This document shows, one piece after another, positions 49,616 to 58,740 of a stretch of 64,000 bases of DNA. The DNA is taken from assembly GCF_002968015.1 (NCBI RefSeq), contig NZ_PUIP01000013.1:62001-126000 (forward strand), in the 5' to 3' direction. Source of the DNA: Massilia phosphatilytica. GTDB lineage: Bacteria > Pseudomonadota > Gammaproteobacteria > Burkholderiales > Burkholderiaceae_D. The first letter of the stretch is position 1. Every line of letters starts with the position of its first letter. A model generated the notes under the pieces. It searched no databases. It was not told the origin of the DNA and saw only the letters and a list, made by a program, of their open reading frames with translations. The translations under genes were made by a program, and so were the position numbers.

Positions 49616-51740
49616 GGTCATTCTCCTTGTTATGTGCATGGGCGGTACTCTGCGCGCCCAGCGTCTCCATCAGGAACTGCTGGGCACTGAAGGCCGCCTG
49701 GCTGCCGCGGGCTTTGCGGCGCTTGTAGCGGCCGTCGCTGCCCAGTTCCCAGGCGTTGACGTTATCCTTCAAATAGACCTGCAGGCCTTCGCGCAGTACG
49801 CGCTTCTTCAGTGCCGGCGAACGGATGGGGAAGGCGACTTCGACCCGGCGGAACAGGTTGCGGTTCATCCAGTCGGCGCTGCCGAGGTAGATGTCGTTCT
49901 TGAGGTTGTTGCGGAAGTAGTAGACGCGCGTGTGCTCGAGGAAGCGGCCGACGATCGAGCGCACGCGGATATTCTCCGACAGCCCCGGCACGCCGGGCCG
50001 CAGCGAACATGCGCCGCGCACGATCAGGTCGATGCGCACGCCGTCGGCCGACGCCTCGTACAGCGCGCGGATGACGGATTCGTCGGTCAGCGAATTCATC
50101 TTGGCGATGATGCGCGCCGGCTTGCCTTCGCGCGCGATCGCGGCTTCCTGGCGAATCGCCTTGACGATTTCCTTCTGCAGCGTGAATGGCGCCAGCCACA
50201 TCGCCGACAGCTGCGTGGGCCGCGTCATGCTCGTCAGGTGGATGAACACCTCGTTGACGTCGGCCGTGACTTCCTCGTCCGACGTGAGCAGGCCGAAGTC
50301 CGTATAGAAGCGTGCCGTCGTCGGGTTGTAGTTGCCCGTGCCGAGGTGCGCGTAGCGGCGCAGGCCGTCCGGCTCGCGGCGCAGCACGAGCGCCATCTTC
50401 GCGTGCGTCTTGAGGCCCACGACGCCGTACACGACCTGGGCGCCGGCTTCTTCCAGCCGCTCCGCCCAGTTGATGTTGGCCTCTTCATCGAAGCGCGCCA
50501 TCAGTTCGACGATGACGGTGACTTCCTTGCCGCGCAGGGCCGCGTTGATCAGGGAATCCATCAGCTCGGAATTCGAGCCGGCGCGGTAGATCGTCTGCTT
50601 GATCGCGACGACGTTCGGATCGGCCGCCGCGCAGCGCACGAAGTCGATCACCGGCTGGAACGACTGGTACGGGTGGTGCAGCAGCACGTCCTGCTTGCGC
50701 AGCAGGCCAAACATGTCGTGGCCGGTCACGAGCTTGGCCGGGAAGCCCGGCGAATAGGGCGTGAACTTGAGGTCCGGACGGGCGTTGCTGTTGGCGATTT
50801 CCAGCAGCCGGCCCATGTTGACGGGGCCATCGACCGTGAACAGGCGTGAGCGGTCGATCGAGAACTGGTCGAGCAGGAAGTCGGCGAGATGTTTCGGACA
50901 CCCGCGCGCCACTTCCAGGCGCACGGCGAAGCCGTAGTTGCGGCTATGGAGTTCGCTCTGCAGCGCCTGGCGCAGGTTCTTGACTTCTTCCTCGTCCACC
51001 CACAGGTCGCTGTTGCGGGTGACGCGGAACTGCGAGTACGACACGACTTCGCGCCCCGTGAACAGGTCCGCCATGTGGGCCTGGATCACGGACGTCAGCA
51101 GGCAGTAGGACGCGCCGGGCTTGTCGGACAGTTCGTCTGGCAGGCGGATCAGCCGCGGCAGCACGCGCGGCGCCTTCATGATCGCGATGGCGGTGCCGCG
51201 CCCGAAGGCATCCTTGCCGGCCAGTTCGATGATGAAGTTCAGGCTCTTGTTGATCACGCGCGGGAAGGGGTGCGCGGGGTCGAGGCCGACCGGCGTGAGC
51301 AACGGCCGCACCTCCTTGTCGAAGTACTGCTTGACCCACGCCTTTTGCGCCGCGTTGCGGTCCGAGCGGCGCAGCAGGTGGATGCCGTTCGTGGACAGCT
51401 GCGGCAGGATCTGGTCGTTCAGCAGCGCATATTGGCGCGCGATGATCTGGCGGCATTCGTCGGCGGCGCCATCCAGGTCGGCCTCGCCGGGATCGGGCCC
51501 GCCGTGCGCCTGGTGCTGCGCGAGCAGGCTGGCGACGCGCACCTCGAAGAATTCGTCGAGATTGCTGGAGACGATGGTCAGGAAGCGCAGGCGTTCGAGC
51601 AGCGGGACGGACGGATCTTCCGCCTGTTCCAGAACGCGGCGATTGAATTCGAGCAGCGAGAGTTCGCGGTTGAGGAACAGGTGTGGGCTATCGGGCGGAA
51701 GCGCGGCAAGGGCCTCGTCCGTTTTTAACTTCATATCCAT
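49581..51740 (-). CDS. ppk1: Polyphosphate kinase PPK1
   Basis: This is a 719-residue enzyme of usual PPK1 length. The N-domain starts FLNRELSLLEFNRRVLEQA; the phospholipase-D-like C-domains have LHHPYQSFQPVIDFV, VELMARFDEEANINWAERLE, GVVGLKTHAKMALVLRRE with the autophosphorylated His, and GTGNYNPTTARFYTD. It makes polyphosphate from ATP. ATG 51740 (MDMKLKT) is chosen; ATG 51734 is close. A PhoB-type promoter lies 47 bp upstream. SixA follows and overlaps it. Confidence 0.95.
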   Translation of the reverse strand: MDMKLKTDEALAALPPDSPHLFLNRELSLLEFNRRVLEQAEDPSVPLLERLRFLTIVSSNLDEFFEVRVASLLAQHQAHGGPDPGEADLDGAADECRQIIARQYALLNDQILPQLSTNGIHLLRRSDRNAAQKAWVKQYFDKEVRPLLTPVGLDPAHPFPRVINKSLNFIIELAGKDAFGRGTAIAIMKAPRVLPRLIRLPDELSDKPGASYCLLTSVIQAHMADLFTGREVVSYSQFRVTRNSDLWVDEEEVKNLRQALQSELHSRNYGFAVRLEVARGCPKHLADFLLDQFSIDRSRLFTVDGPVNMGRLLEIANSNARPDLKFTPYSPGFPAKLVTGHDMFGLLRKQDVLLHHPYQSFQPVIDFVRCAAADPNVVAIKQTIYRAGSNSELMDSLINAALRGKEVTVIVELMARFDEEANINWAERLEEAGAQVVYGVVGLKTHAKMALVLRREPDGLRRYAHLGTGNYNPTTARFYTDFGLLTSDEEVTADVNEVFIHLTSMTRPTQLSAMWLAPFTLQKEIVKAIRQEAAIAREGKPARIIAKMNSLTDESVIRALYEASADGVRIDLIVRGACSLRPGVPGLSENIRVRSIVGRFLEHTRVYYFRNNLKNDIYLGSADWMNRNLFRRVEVAFPIRSPALKKRVLREGLQVYLKDNVNAWELGSDGRYKRRKARGSQAAFSAQQFLMETLGAQSTAHAHNKENDHGIDPVAPRRG

Positions 51741-51770
51741 TTTTCGGGAATATTTCACTCGTGACAACGG

Positions 51771-51804
51771 AGTGTAGAAGCCGATTATGACAACATTGTG
51801 ACAG
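51771..51804 (-). promoter_or_regulatory. PhoB-type promoter of ppk1
   Basis: Read leftwards, CTGTCAC-AATG-TTGTCAT (51804-51787) is a Pho box of two 7-mers with a 4-base spacer. Ten bases later a -10 element TACACT stands at 51776-51771. The layout is the same as before the phosphatase gene at 40457. Confidence 0.8.
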
Positions 51805-51953
51805 AGAATGCTCTACAGTGCCGTCCTGTCACAATTTGCCCGGCGGTCGCGTCAGGCCGGACGTGAGAGTACAGTCGCGTCCACTCAATGCAGACGTTCA
51901 GACTACCCACCACCGAGTCACGTTTTTGATCGTCGCAACAATAGAGACAAGAA

Positions 51954-52829
51954 TTACCGCAGTGAAGGAATAGATTGCAATTTGTCTGGATTCCGTACTA
52001 CGTATATACGTGAAATTGTATTGGCGTCGATGCAGAACGATTGTACCGATTCAACCTTTTCATCAATGTAACGAACTAACCCAGGTTCGCCATTCACGCG
52101 CGCCATTCTATAGACGACCCGTTCACGGAAAGCATTTTCAACTGCCCAATAAAGTCCTGCTACACGTCCTGTCCCGATGAGAGCTTTGTCCAGGGAAGGT
52201 ACTTTTCCCCCGCCGTCTGCCCTGTATTCGACATCTGCGGATAGTAGTGTCTTCATTGCATCGCGATCGGCCCTGGCGGCCGCTTGCATGAAATTTTCGA
52301 GGACGACGCGATGCATGGTTTTCGAGACCGTGAAACGCGGACTGTCCTGACCGATCCGTTCTTGCGCTCGGTGGACGAGCTGTCTGCAGGCTACTTCGCT
52401 TTTGCCAAGCACGATTGCAACATCCCCATAATCCTGGTCGAATATTTTTCGCATCAGGAACGCGGCGCGCTCCTCCGGCGTCAGTCGTTCCAGCACCCAG
52501 AGCATTGCGACAGACACGTCGCTTGCCAATTCGGCCGCGACCTCAGGCGTGTCTTCGACCATATCGACCACAGGTTCCGGAAGCCACCAGCCGGTGTAGG
52601 CTTCGCGCTCGATTTTTCGGCTTCGCAAGCGATCGATCGACAGCCGCGTCGTGATGGTCACTAACCAGGCTTCGACCGACCTGACTTCGTCATGCGCGCT
52701 CGTGCAAAAGCGCAGCCATGCATCCTGGACGACGTCCTCCGCGTCAGCGCGCATGCCGAGCATGCGATAGGCAATCAAGAAAAGACGTGGGCGTAAGGCT
52801 TCGAACACGAGCAGGTCGGCGGACTCCAT
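51954..52829 (-). CDS. ECF41-type RNA polymerase sigma factor
   Basis: This is a 291-residue sigma factor. Sigma-2 (LFLIAYRMLGMRADAEDVVQDAWL) and sigma-4 (VLERLTPEERAAFLMRKIF) domains are followed by a SnoaL-like C-terminal extension. It shows the three ECF41 hallmarks: linker WLPEP (82-86), DGGGK (205-209) and NPDKL (280-284). In this group the extension regulates activity in place of an anti-sigma factor. The start at 52829 has AAGG upstream. Its own promoter and that of the divergent AhpD-like gene both match the ECF41 consensus exactly. Confidence 0.95.
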   Translation of the reverse strand: MESADLLVFEALRPRLFLIAYRMLGMRADAEDVVQDAWLRFCTSAHDEVRSVEAWLVTITTRLSIDRLRSRKIEREAYTGWWLPEPVVDMVEDTPEVAAELASDVSVAMLWVLERLTPEERAAFLMRKIFDQDYGDVAIVLGKSEVACRQLVHRAQERIGQDSPRFTVSKTMHRVVLENFMQAAARADRDAMKTLLSADVEYRADGGGKVPSLDKALIGTGRVAGLYWAVENAFRERVVYRMARVNGEPGLVRYIDEKVESVQSFCIDANTISRIYVVRNPDKLQSIPSLR

Positions 52830-52859
52830 GGCTACCTTGGGTATCAATAAATCTTCCTA

Positions 52860-52886
52860 GACGATCCGGCACTGGCCGTTGTGACA
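52860..52886 (-). promoter_or_regulatory. ECF41 promoter of the sigma factor gene
   Basis: Read leftwards, TGTCACA (52886-52880), 16 bases, then CGTC (52863-52860). This is the exact published ECF41 pattern TGTCACA-N16-CGTC. It lies 31 bp before the sigma-factor start, so the factor should activate its own gene. Confidence 0.88.
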
Positions 52887-52899
52887 GATGCATCCGGTG

Positions 52900-52926
52900 T
52901 GTCACAGCAGCGCGAGGCCACGCGTC
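52900..52926 (+). promoter_or_regulatory. ECF41 promoter of the AhpD-like gene
   Basis: TGTCACA (52900-52906), 16 bases, then CGTC (52923-52926), 67 bp before the ATG at 52994. It is a second exact match to the ECF41 pattern, pointing the other way from the one at 52860-52886. Confidence 0.9.
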
Positions 52927-52993
52927 TTGTAGGAAGCGGCAGGCAGGTGTTGCCAGCCGCATGACCACCAACCGCACGAAAGGAAGTAGAACG

Positions 52994-53443
52994 ATGAATC
53001 GCGCAAACTGGTTTCAAGTTTCACAAGAAGGCGCCAAGGCGCTGGGAGCACTCCACCATTATGCAACGACGGGCACGGCTTTGGCACCGGAACTCATTCA
53101 CCTTGTTTTCCTCAGGGCTTCTCAATTAAATGGTTGCGCGCACTGTATCGACGTCCACACCCGCGATCTCATCAAACACGGGATGTCGGTGGATAAGATC
53201 GTACTCGTGCCGGTATGGGAAGAGGCCGCATATCTGTTTTCGGACCAGGAACGGGCAGCCCTCGCGTGGACAGAGGAGGTGACACGCGTGAGCGAAACCC
53301 ACGCGTCGGACGAGGCATACTCGGCAGCATTGGCCGCGTTCGGGGAAAAGGACTTGGTCGAACTGACGATCGTGATCGCTGCTATGAATGCGATCAATCG
53401 CATGGGAATCAGCTTCCGCTTGAAGCCGCGTGCGAGGGTTTAA
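52994..53443 (+). CDS. AhpD-like carboxymuconolactone decarboxylase-family protein, ECF41 target
   Basis: This is a 149-residue protein. ASQLNGCAHCIDVHTRDLIKHG has the CxxC and His of AhpD-like thiol peroxidases, given in part, and FSDQERAALAWTEEVTRVSE is the conserved helix. ECF41 sigma factors are regularly paired with a carboxymuconolactone decarboxylase, oxidoreductase or epimerase gene. Here the gene is divergent from the sigma factor and has its own exact promoter. AGGAAG lies before the ATG. A perfect hairpin follows the stop. Confidence 0.92.
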   Translation: MNRANWFQVSQEGAKALGALHHYATTGTALAPELIHLVFLRASQLNGCAHCIDVHTRDLIKHGMSVDKIVLVPVWEEAAYLFSDQERAALAWTEEVTRVSETHASDEAYSAALAAFGEKDLVELTIVIAAMNAINRMGISFRLKPRARV

Positions 53444-53735
53444 CAACGACCCGGCGGGGAACATCGTTGTTCCCCGCCCCGCCGATCTCGGCCGTTAGAC
53501 CCGGCATACCAGCTTGCCTGGCTGCAAAGTTCACGGGCTGTCACGACAGGCAGCGGCGACCCGTAGCGGACGTTCAACGGTAACAGTCTCGTACTTCGTT
53601 CCGCAACCATGGGCCATCGCAGTTCCCAAGTTCGCGGGAAACGCCTCGAGTTTTCGCGGTTAAACGATATCGGCCGTTCGTCCTGGCGTGTCACGCCCGA
53701 CGAAATCTGCATAGCGGACATCCCCGCGATTGTTT
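53444..53735. other. Gap after the AhpD-like gene
   Basis: This stretch of 292 bp has no convincing gene. It begins with the hairpin at 53453-53478. The rest is moderately GC-rich with stops in all frames at usual density, and no repeat or promoter that I can support. Confidence 0.5.
53453..53478 (+). terminator. Hairpin after the AhpD-like gene
   Basis: GGCGGGGAACA (53453-53463) pairs perfectly over 11 bases with TGTTCCCCGCC (53468-53478), with a four-base loop, nine bases after the stop. There is no T tract. Confidence 0.6.
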
Positions 53736-54077
53736 CTACGGGTCGAAAGACTGCGCCAACAGGAGCACGGCGAACGGGCTGACCAGCACTGCTACAGTCA
53801 TCAGCCTCAGGCCCAGCGCGACCCGCGAGCGGGTTTGCGGGTGTGCCCGTACCAAATCCCATGACCAGGCCGCGCTTGTTCCTCCCACCGCAGCGGTAAC
53901 GAGGAAGCTCAGGATGAACGGACCAATCATGCCGAGCGGATCCATTATCGGGACGATCGCTCGGTGATCGGGTGTCCAGGTCACGATGCCAATCAACCAC
54001 ACGACAAAGAACGCCAAGGGAAGCATCCCAATGCCCATCAGCACGTTGGCGATCAACAGCCTGGTGCGTGGCGACAT
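53736..54077 (-). CDS. Small membrane protein of unknown function
   Basis: This is a 113-residue protein with three hydrophobic segments at about 8-33 (IANVLMGIGMLPLAFFVVWL), 46-70 and 90-110. No family is recognised. GAGGA lies before the ATG at 54077. It stands between the AhpD-like gene and the DUF1993 gene, with 53 bp between it and the DUF1993 stop and on the same strand, so it could be the last gene of the AraC-DUF1993 unit. Larger open frames covering it in other phases have no features. Confidence 0.6.
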   Translation of the reverse strand: MSPRTRLLIANVLMGIGMLPLAFFVVWLIGIVTWTPDHRAIVPIMDPLGMIGPFILSFLVTAAVGGTSAAWSWDLVRAHPQTRSRVALGLRLMTVAVLVSPFAVLLLAQSFDP

Positions 54078-54130
54078 ATTGGTTCCTCGATCTGGCTTGC
54101 CATGGCGTCGCACGTCGTTCTGTCCGCGAC

Positions 54131-54637
54131 CTACTGCCCGGCGAATGCAAATCCGGAGGGATAACGGTGATAACCGTCGAAGTCGGCCTTCCCGACCGGG
54201 ACGCCGGCCTGGCGCGCGATCGCATACACCATCGAATAGTGAAACAAGAAGTTGGGCACGGCGTACATCTGGTAATACTCCGGGCCGGACAGTTCCAGCT
54301 CGGCGAAGCCCGCGGTCGTACGGACGGTCAACGCATGGATGCCGTTGAACGCCGCATCGGGTATCGCCGCCAGGTAGGCGATCGTCCGTTCCAGCTCCGC
54401 GTGGATGCTCGCGAAGGTGAACTCGTCGTTGCGGAACGAGACGATCTCCCGTCCCGCCAGCGGACACGTGGCGCGCAACGTGAACCCGATCGCGACCCGG
54501 GCCTGCTGCAGGAGCGGGAACATGTCCGGATGGAGGCGCCGTGCCGCCACGGCCCCGTCGAACGCCTCGACCTGCTGCAGGATGGCTTGCAGTTGTCTCA
54601 GGTAGTGCAGGAAGAGCCGCGTCGGTGTCACGGTCAT
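54131..54637 (-). CDS. DUF1993 protein
   Basis: This is a 168-residue helical protein of the DUF1993 family, a DinB-like four-helix group. LFLHYLRQLQAILQQVEAF, IGFTLRATCPLAGREIVSF and YAVPNFLFHYSMVYAIARQAGVPVGKADF, given in part, are the family marks. No enzyme activity is known. Its ATG overlaps the stop of the AraC gene as ATGA, so it is the likely regulated partner. Confidence 0.85.
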   Translation of the reverse strand: MTVTPTRLFLHYLRQLQAILQQVEAFDGAVAARRLHPDMFPLLQQARVAIGFTLRATCPLAGREIVSFRNDEFTFASIHAELERTIAYLAAIPDAAFNGIHALTVRTTAGFAELELSGPEYYQMYAVPNFLFHYSMVYAIARQAGVPVGKADFDGYHRYPSGFAFAGQ

Positions 54638-55506
54638 ACGACGGTCTCCCGCACGCGCCGCAGATCGTCCCGCGGCGGCCGTCCGAACATGCGGCTGTAC
54701 TCGCGCGTAAACTGCGACGGGCTCTCGTAGCCCACCTGGTAGGCGACGGCCGCCACGTCGCAGCTCGCGGCCGCGAGCCGGGCGCGCGCCTCGTGCAGGC
54801 GGATCTGCTTCTGGTATTGCAGGGGGCTCAGCGACGTGAAGTCCTTGAAGTGGCGGAACAGCGACGACGCGCTCATGCCGCTCACGGCTTCCAGCTGCTG
54901 CGTCGACACGGGTTCCGCGTAGTGCTGCTGCAGCCAGCGGATCGCGCGGCCGATGCGCGACGCGCGGCTGTCGGCCAGGCCCACTTCGCGCAGCATCGGG
55001 CCGTGCGGACCGGAGAGCAGGCGCCACAGGATCTCCTTTTCCAGCAGCGGTCGCAGGATGCGCACGTCGTCCGGATGGTCGAGCAGGGTGACGAGGCGCC
55101 CCACTGCGTCCAGCAGCTGGCACGACGCCGCATGCACGGCCATCGGCGCGGCGTCCGGCAAGGCGTCGGCTTCCGCCTCGACGATCAGGCCCGCGATCTC
55201 GGCCGGGCGCAACGTGAGCGCGACGCCGAGATACGGTTCGTCCTCGCTGGCATGGATCACCTGGCCCGTCGACGGCATCGTCAGCGACACGATCACGCAG
55301 TCGCCGGGGCCATATTCGTAGGTGCGCCCGCCGATCGTCGAGCGCTTGCGGCCCTGCAGGATCAGGGCGAACATCGGCTCTTCGATGCCGCTCATCGGCA
55401 CGGTCGGCGCCGTGACCGAACGCACCCGCAGCCCGGGCACGATGCAGTCCGGGCCCGTGCCGGCGTGGCGCATGGCGAGGTGGCGGAGGTCGTGGAGAGT
55501 CATCAT
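54634..55506 (-). CDS. AraC-family regulator
   Basis: This is a 290-residue regulator. An AraC_N-type sensing domain (EEPMFALILQGRKRSTIGG) is followed by the double HTH (VSTQQLEAVSGMSASSLFRHF and DVAAVAYQVGYESPSQFTREY). It is of the CmrA/YqhC-like type that senses reactive small molecules. It starts with MM at 55506/55503 and overlaps the downstream DUF1993 gene. Confidence 0.9.
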   Translation of the reverse strand: MMTLHDLRHLAMRHAGTGPDCIVPGLRVRSVTAPTVPMSGIEEPMFALILQGRKRSTIGGRTYEYGPGDCVIVSLTMPSTGQVIHASEDEPYLGVALTLRPAEIAGLIVEAEADALPDAAPMAVHAASCQLLDAVGRLVTLLDHPDDVRILRPLLEKEILWRLLSGPHGPMLREVGLADSRASRIGRAIRWLQQHYAEPVSTQQLEAVSGMSASSLFRHFKDFTSLSPLQYQKQIRLHEARARLAAASCDVAAVAYQVGYESPSQFTREYSRMFGRPPRDDLRRVRETVV

Positions 55507-55592
55507 GGTGTCGTTCGTTCGTCAGGGATGCACATGTCATTACGCGACAACGATCGTAACATGATCGACGCTACCAAGACACATATGTACGT

Positions 55593-58500
55593 TCAAGGAT
55601 GACCCGCCGGCATGCGGCCCGTCAGGCGGCGCCACCACGGCCGCGGCGCGGCGCGCTCGTATGCCTGGCCGGCGGGTACCGTGAGTTCGACCAGCGTGCC
55701 ACCGGCGGCACCTGGGCCGATGTCGAGCTGGGCGCCGATGGCCGCCGCGCGCTCGCGCATGCCCGCGAGGCCCCAATGGCCGGGACGCGCGGCCGCGCGG
55801 ATGCCGCGGCCGTCGTCGCGCACGCGCAGTTCGAACGCCTGCTCGCCGTAGACTACCTCCAGCGTGACCTGGTCCGCGTGCGCATGGCGGAACGCGTTCT
55901 GCAGCGCTTCGCGGGCGATGAAGCAGGCTTCCAGCGCGACGTCGCGGCACAGCGGGCGGCGTGTGCCCGTCACGTTCACGTCGAAGCGCACGCCGAACTG
56001 CTCGCCGAGGATGTGGCCCAGCGGGAGTAGCGCGCCGACCAGGTCCTCGGCCGGCGCCGCCGCGCCGCGCAGCGCCGACAGTTCGTCGCGGCCTTCGCGC
56101 AGCGCATGTCTCGCCTGGTCCAGCGTGCGGTCGATCAGGGGCCGGTCGGGGCCGTCCTGCGGCAACCGGTCGCGCGCGTGCTCGAACAGCATCAACAAGG
56201 CCTGCACGGATTGCATCAGCGTGTCGTGCAGCGTGCGCGCGATGCGTTCGCGCTCGCCCGCGCGCTCCTGCAGCATGCGGCGCAGCTGCAGCGTCACGCG
56301 GCGCAGGCGCAGGCGGTACAGCAGCCAGGCGCCGAGTGCGAGCAGGACGCCGCACAGCGCCTTGAACGGCGTACTTTGCATGAATGTGGGCGTAATCGTG
56401 ACGTCGAGCGCCGCACCCGTCGGGTTCCACACGCCGTCCTCGTTGGCGGCGCTGACGACGAAGCGGTAGCGGCCCGGACCCAGGCGCGTGTAGTACGCCG
56501 TGCGGCGCGTGCCGGCGTCGCGCCAGTCGGCGTCGACGCCTTCCAGCTTGTAGCGGAAGCGCACACGTTCCGGCATCGTGAAACTGGGGGCCGTGTAGGC
56601 GATCTGCAGGTCTTCCGTGCCGGCCGGGAGTTCGACGGGGCCGCTTGCGCCCAGGCTGCGGCCGTTCGCGGCCAGGCTCATGATGTGGACGGGCGGTGCC
56701 AGCCGGTTGCGTGGCAGCCGGGCCGGATCGATCCAGGCCGCGCCGTCGTTGCCGTGCAGCCACAGGCGGCCGTCGGGCGTCGCCAGCAGGCTCGATTGGT
56801 TCGAGCGGAACAGGGCGACGCCGGGGTAGCCGTCGAGGGCGTCGAACAGGTCGTAGCTGTCGATGGTGCCGCCGGGCGCGGCGAGGAACGCCCGCCAGCG
56901 CGCGGCGGGGATGCGCACGAGGCCCAGGCTCCCGTTCAGCCACAGGTCGCCGTCGGCGCCGAGCAGCATGCCGGTGATGCCGGCGGCTGCTTGCGGGTCG
57001 GCCAGCCGCACGGGCCGGAAGCGGCCCCCGGCCAGCATCGCGAGGCCGTTGTCGCCGGCGGCGAGCACCACGCCGTCGGCGTCGTACACGTTGCCGAGCA
57101 CGCCGACGTCGAGCCCTTGCGCGGGGCCGTAGCGGCTCACCTTGCCGTCCCGCAGGGCCAGCACGTCGCTGTCGCGGTAACCGAACCACGACGTACCATC
57201 CGCGCCGCGCGTCATGCAGATCGGCGGAGTATCGGGCAGGCCGTAATCGTGCGCGGGATGCCAGCGGCCGTCGGCCCAGCGGTAGAGCCGGCTGAAGGCG
57301 AAGCCGGCCCACAGTCCGGTGCCGTCATCGAGCATGGTGCGCACGCCGGCTTGCCGCGAGGTCTGCGGCACGTCGTCCGGGAACGGGATGCGGGTGCCGG
57401 CACCGTCCTTGCGCCGCTCGATGAAGCCGCGCCGCCCGAGCAGCAGGGCGCCGTCGGCCGCTGTCGCCAGCGACTGCACGTCGGTTTCGGGTTGTTCGTC
57501 CAGGCCGCCGGGCCCGCCGCGCCACAGGCCGGTCCGGTGCGCGTGCTGGGCGCGCGTCCACAGGCCGCCCGTCTCGTCCAGCGCGAAGGAGACGTTGAAA
57601 CTGCCGGCCGGCAGGCCCATCGACACGATGCGATTCTGGCGCAGCCGGTCGACGCCGCGGTGCGTGCCGATCCAGACGTTTCCTTCGCGGTCTTCGAACA
57701 CCGAGAGCGGCTTGCCGGTCATGGCACCCGGCGGCGCCTGCTCGGCCGGGTCGACGTCCGGGCGCCACGCGTCGCGGTGCGCCAGCGCGTCCGGCCGCGC
57801 GCGGCAGATGTCGTCGCAGCCGCCGAACCACAGGTTGCCGTCGCGGTCGAAGATGGCGTCCAGCGAATACGAGGTCATCCACCAGTCGCGCGGCCGGGGC
57901 GGCGTGGCGAGCCGTTGCGGCAGGCGTTCGACATGGTCCATGTACCACATCCACACGTTGCCGGCGGGGTCGGCCATGATGTTGAAGCGCTGGCCCTCGA
58001 TGTCCGCCGCCACGAAGCGGTCGGCGCCGGGAGCGCGGTAATACAGCGCGGTCTCCGTGTTCACCCACAGGCGTCCTGCGGGGTCGCGCCGCAAACCCTC
58101 CGGCATGCCCGGCAGGCCCCGGTCCGCGCCGATCCTGTGCCAGCGCGCGCCGTCCAGCACGAACAGGCCCTTGGTCGTCGACGCCCAGGCGCGCCCCCGC
58201 TCGTCCGCCAGGATGGAGCCGACGCCGCCCGGCGCGAGGCCGTCCGCTTCGGTGTAATGGTGCAGGCGGCCGTCGCGGTACACGGAGATGCCGCCGAAGC
58301 GGTAGCCGATCCACAGCGAACCGTCGGGAAACGCGCGCACCGTCGCGATGACGTTCGACAGCAGCCGCTGCCCGCCGAGCGCGCGGATGCGCTCGAAACG
58401 CGCGCCGTCGAAGCGGTACAGGCCGGCCGGCGTCGCGAACCACATGAAGCCGCCCGTGTCCTGCGTCATTTCCCACACGTCGCCCGGCATGCCGTCCTTG

Positions 58501-58607
58501 CTCGTCCACGCGTCGTGATGCAGCTGGCTGATGGAGAGCGCGGGGTCGAGCGCGTGCGCGCTGCCGGACAACAGCGCAAGGGAGAAGGCGAGGGCGGAAC
58601 GGAACAT
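55593..58607 (-). CDS. Two-component propeller sensor histidine kinase
   Basis: This is a 1004-residue membrane sensor. A signal peptide (SLALLSGSAHA-LDP) precedes about 14 two-component-propeller repeats (motifs such as WEMTQDTGGFMWFATPAGLYR and VWIGTHRGVDRL) forming two periplasmic beta-propellers. A Y_Y_Y domain (about 660-725) and one membrane helix (FKALCGVLLALGAWLLYRLR) follow. The cytoplasmic kinase has HisKA_3 with ERERIARTLHDTLMQSVQAL and an HATPase with RDDGRGI and GHWGLAGMRERA. Such NarX-like kinases sense sugars or polymers. There is no receiver fused. Two response regulator genes lie 1.2 kb to the right on the other strand. Confidence 0.92.
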   Translation of the reverse strand: MFRSALAFSLALLSGSAHALDPALSISQLHHDAWTSKDGMPGDVWEMTQDTGGFMWFATPAGLYRFDGARFERIRALGGQRLLSNVIATVRAFPDGSLWIGYRFGGISVYRDGRLHHYTEADGLAPGGVGSILADERGRAWASTTKGLFVLDGARWHRIGADRGLPGMPEGLRRDPAGRLWVNTETALYYRAPGADRFVAADIEGQRFNIMADPAGNVWMWYMDHVERLPQRLATPPRPRDWWMTSYSLDAIFDRDGNLWFGGCDDICRARPDALAHRDAWRPDVDPAEQAPPGAMTGKPLSVFEDREGNVWIGTHRGVDRLRQNRIVSMGLPAGSFNVSFALDETGGLWTRAQHAHRTGLWRGGPGGLDEQPETDVQSLATAADGALLLGRRGFIERRKDGAGTRIPFPDDVPQTSRQAGVRTMLDDGTGLWAGFAFSRLYRWADGRWHPAHDYGLPDTPPICMTRGADGTSWFGYRDSDVLALRDGKVSRYGPAQGLDVGVLGNVYDADGVVLAAGDNGLAMLAGGRFRPVRLADPQAAAGITGMLLGADGDLWLNGSLGLVRIPAARWRAFLAAPGGTIDSYDLFDALDGYPGVALFRSNQSSLLATPDGRLWLHGNDGAAWIDPARLPRNRLAPPVHIMSLAANGRSLGASGPVELPAGTEDLQIAYTAPSFTMPERVRFRYKLEGVDADWRDAGTRRTAYYTRLGPGRYRFVVSAANEDGVWNPTGAALDVTITPTFMQSTPFKALCGVLLALGAWLLYRLRLRRVTLQLRRMLQERAGERERIARTLHDTLMQSVQALLMLFEHARDRLPQDGPDRPLIDRTLDQARHALREGRDELSALRGAAAPAEDLVGALLPLGHILGEQFGVRFDVNVTGTRRPLCRDVALEACFIAREALQNAFRHAHADQVTLEVVYGEQAFELRVRDDGRGIRAAARPGHWGLAGMRERAAAIGAQLDIGPGAAGGTLVELTVPAGQAYERAAPRPWWRRLTGRMPAGHP

Positions 58608-58740
58608 TGATCGGATTGTAAAGCACGCCGAGCCTGCGCGCCTATACGAACGGATACTGGCAATGGGCGGGGGGCGGGACTACCATGGCCTGGCCGGTGC
58701 ACCACCAACCATCCACCAATCCCTCTCAGAGGATCATCCC

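Noticed and set aside
53440..54225. A 261-codon leftward open frame across the gap after the AhpD-like gene
   Set aside because: It has no motif, is Arg/Ser-rich and spans a hairpin and the small membrane protein gene in another phase.
56106..58610. An 834-codon open frame opposite the propeller kinase
   Set aside because: It is a shadow of a protein with repeated propeller motifs and kinase boxes.
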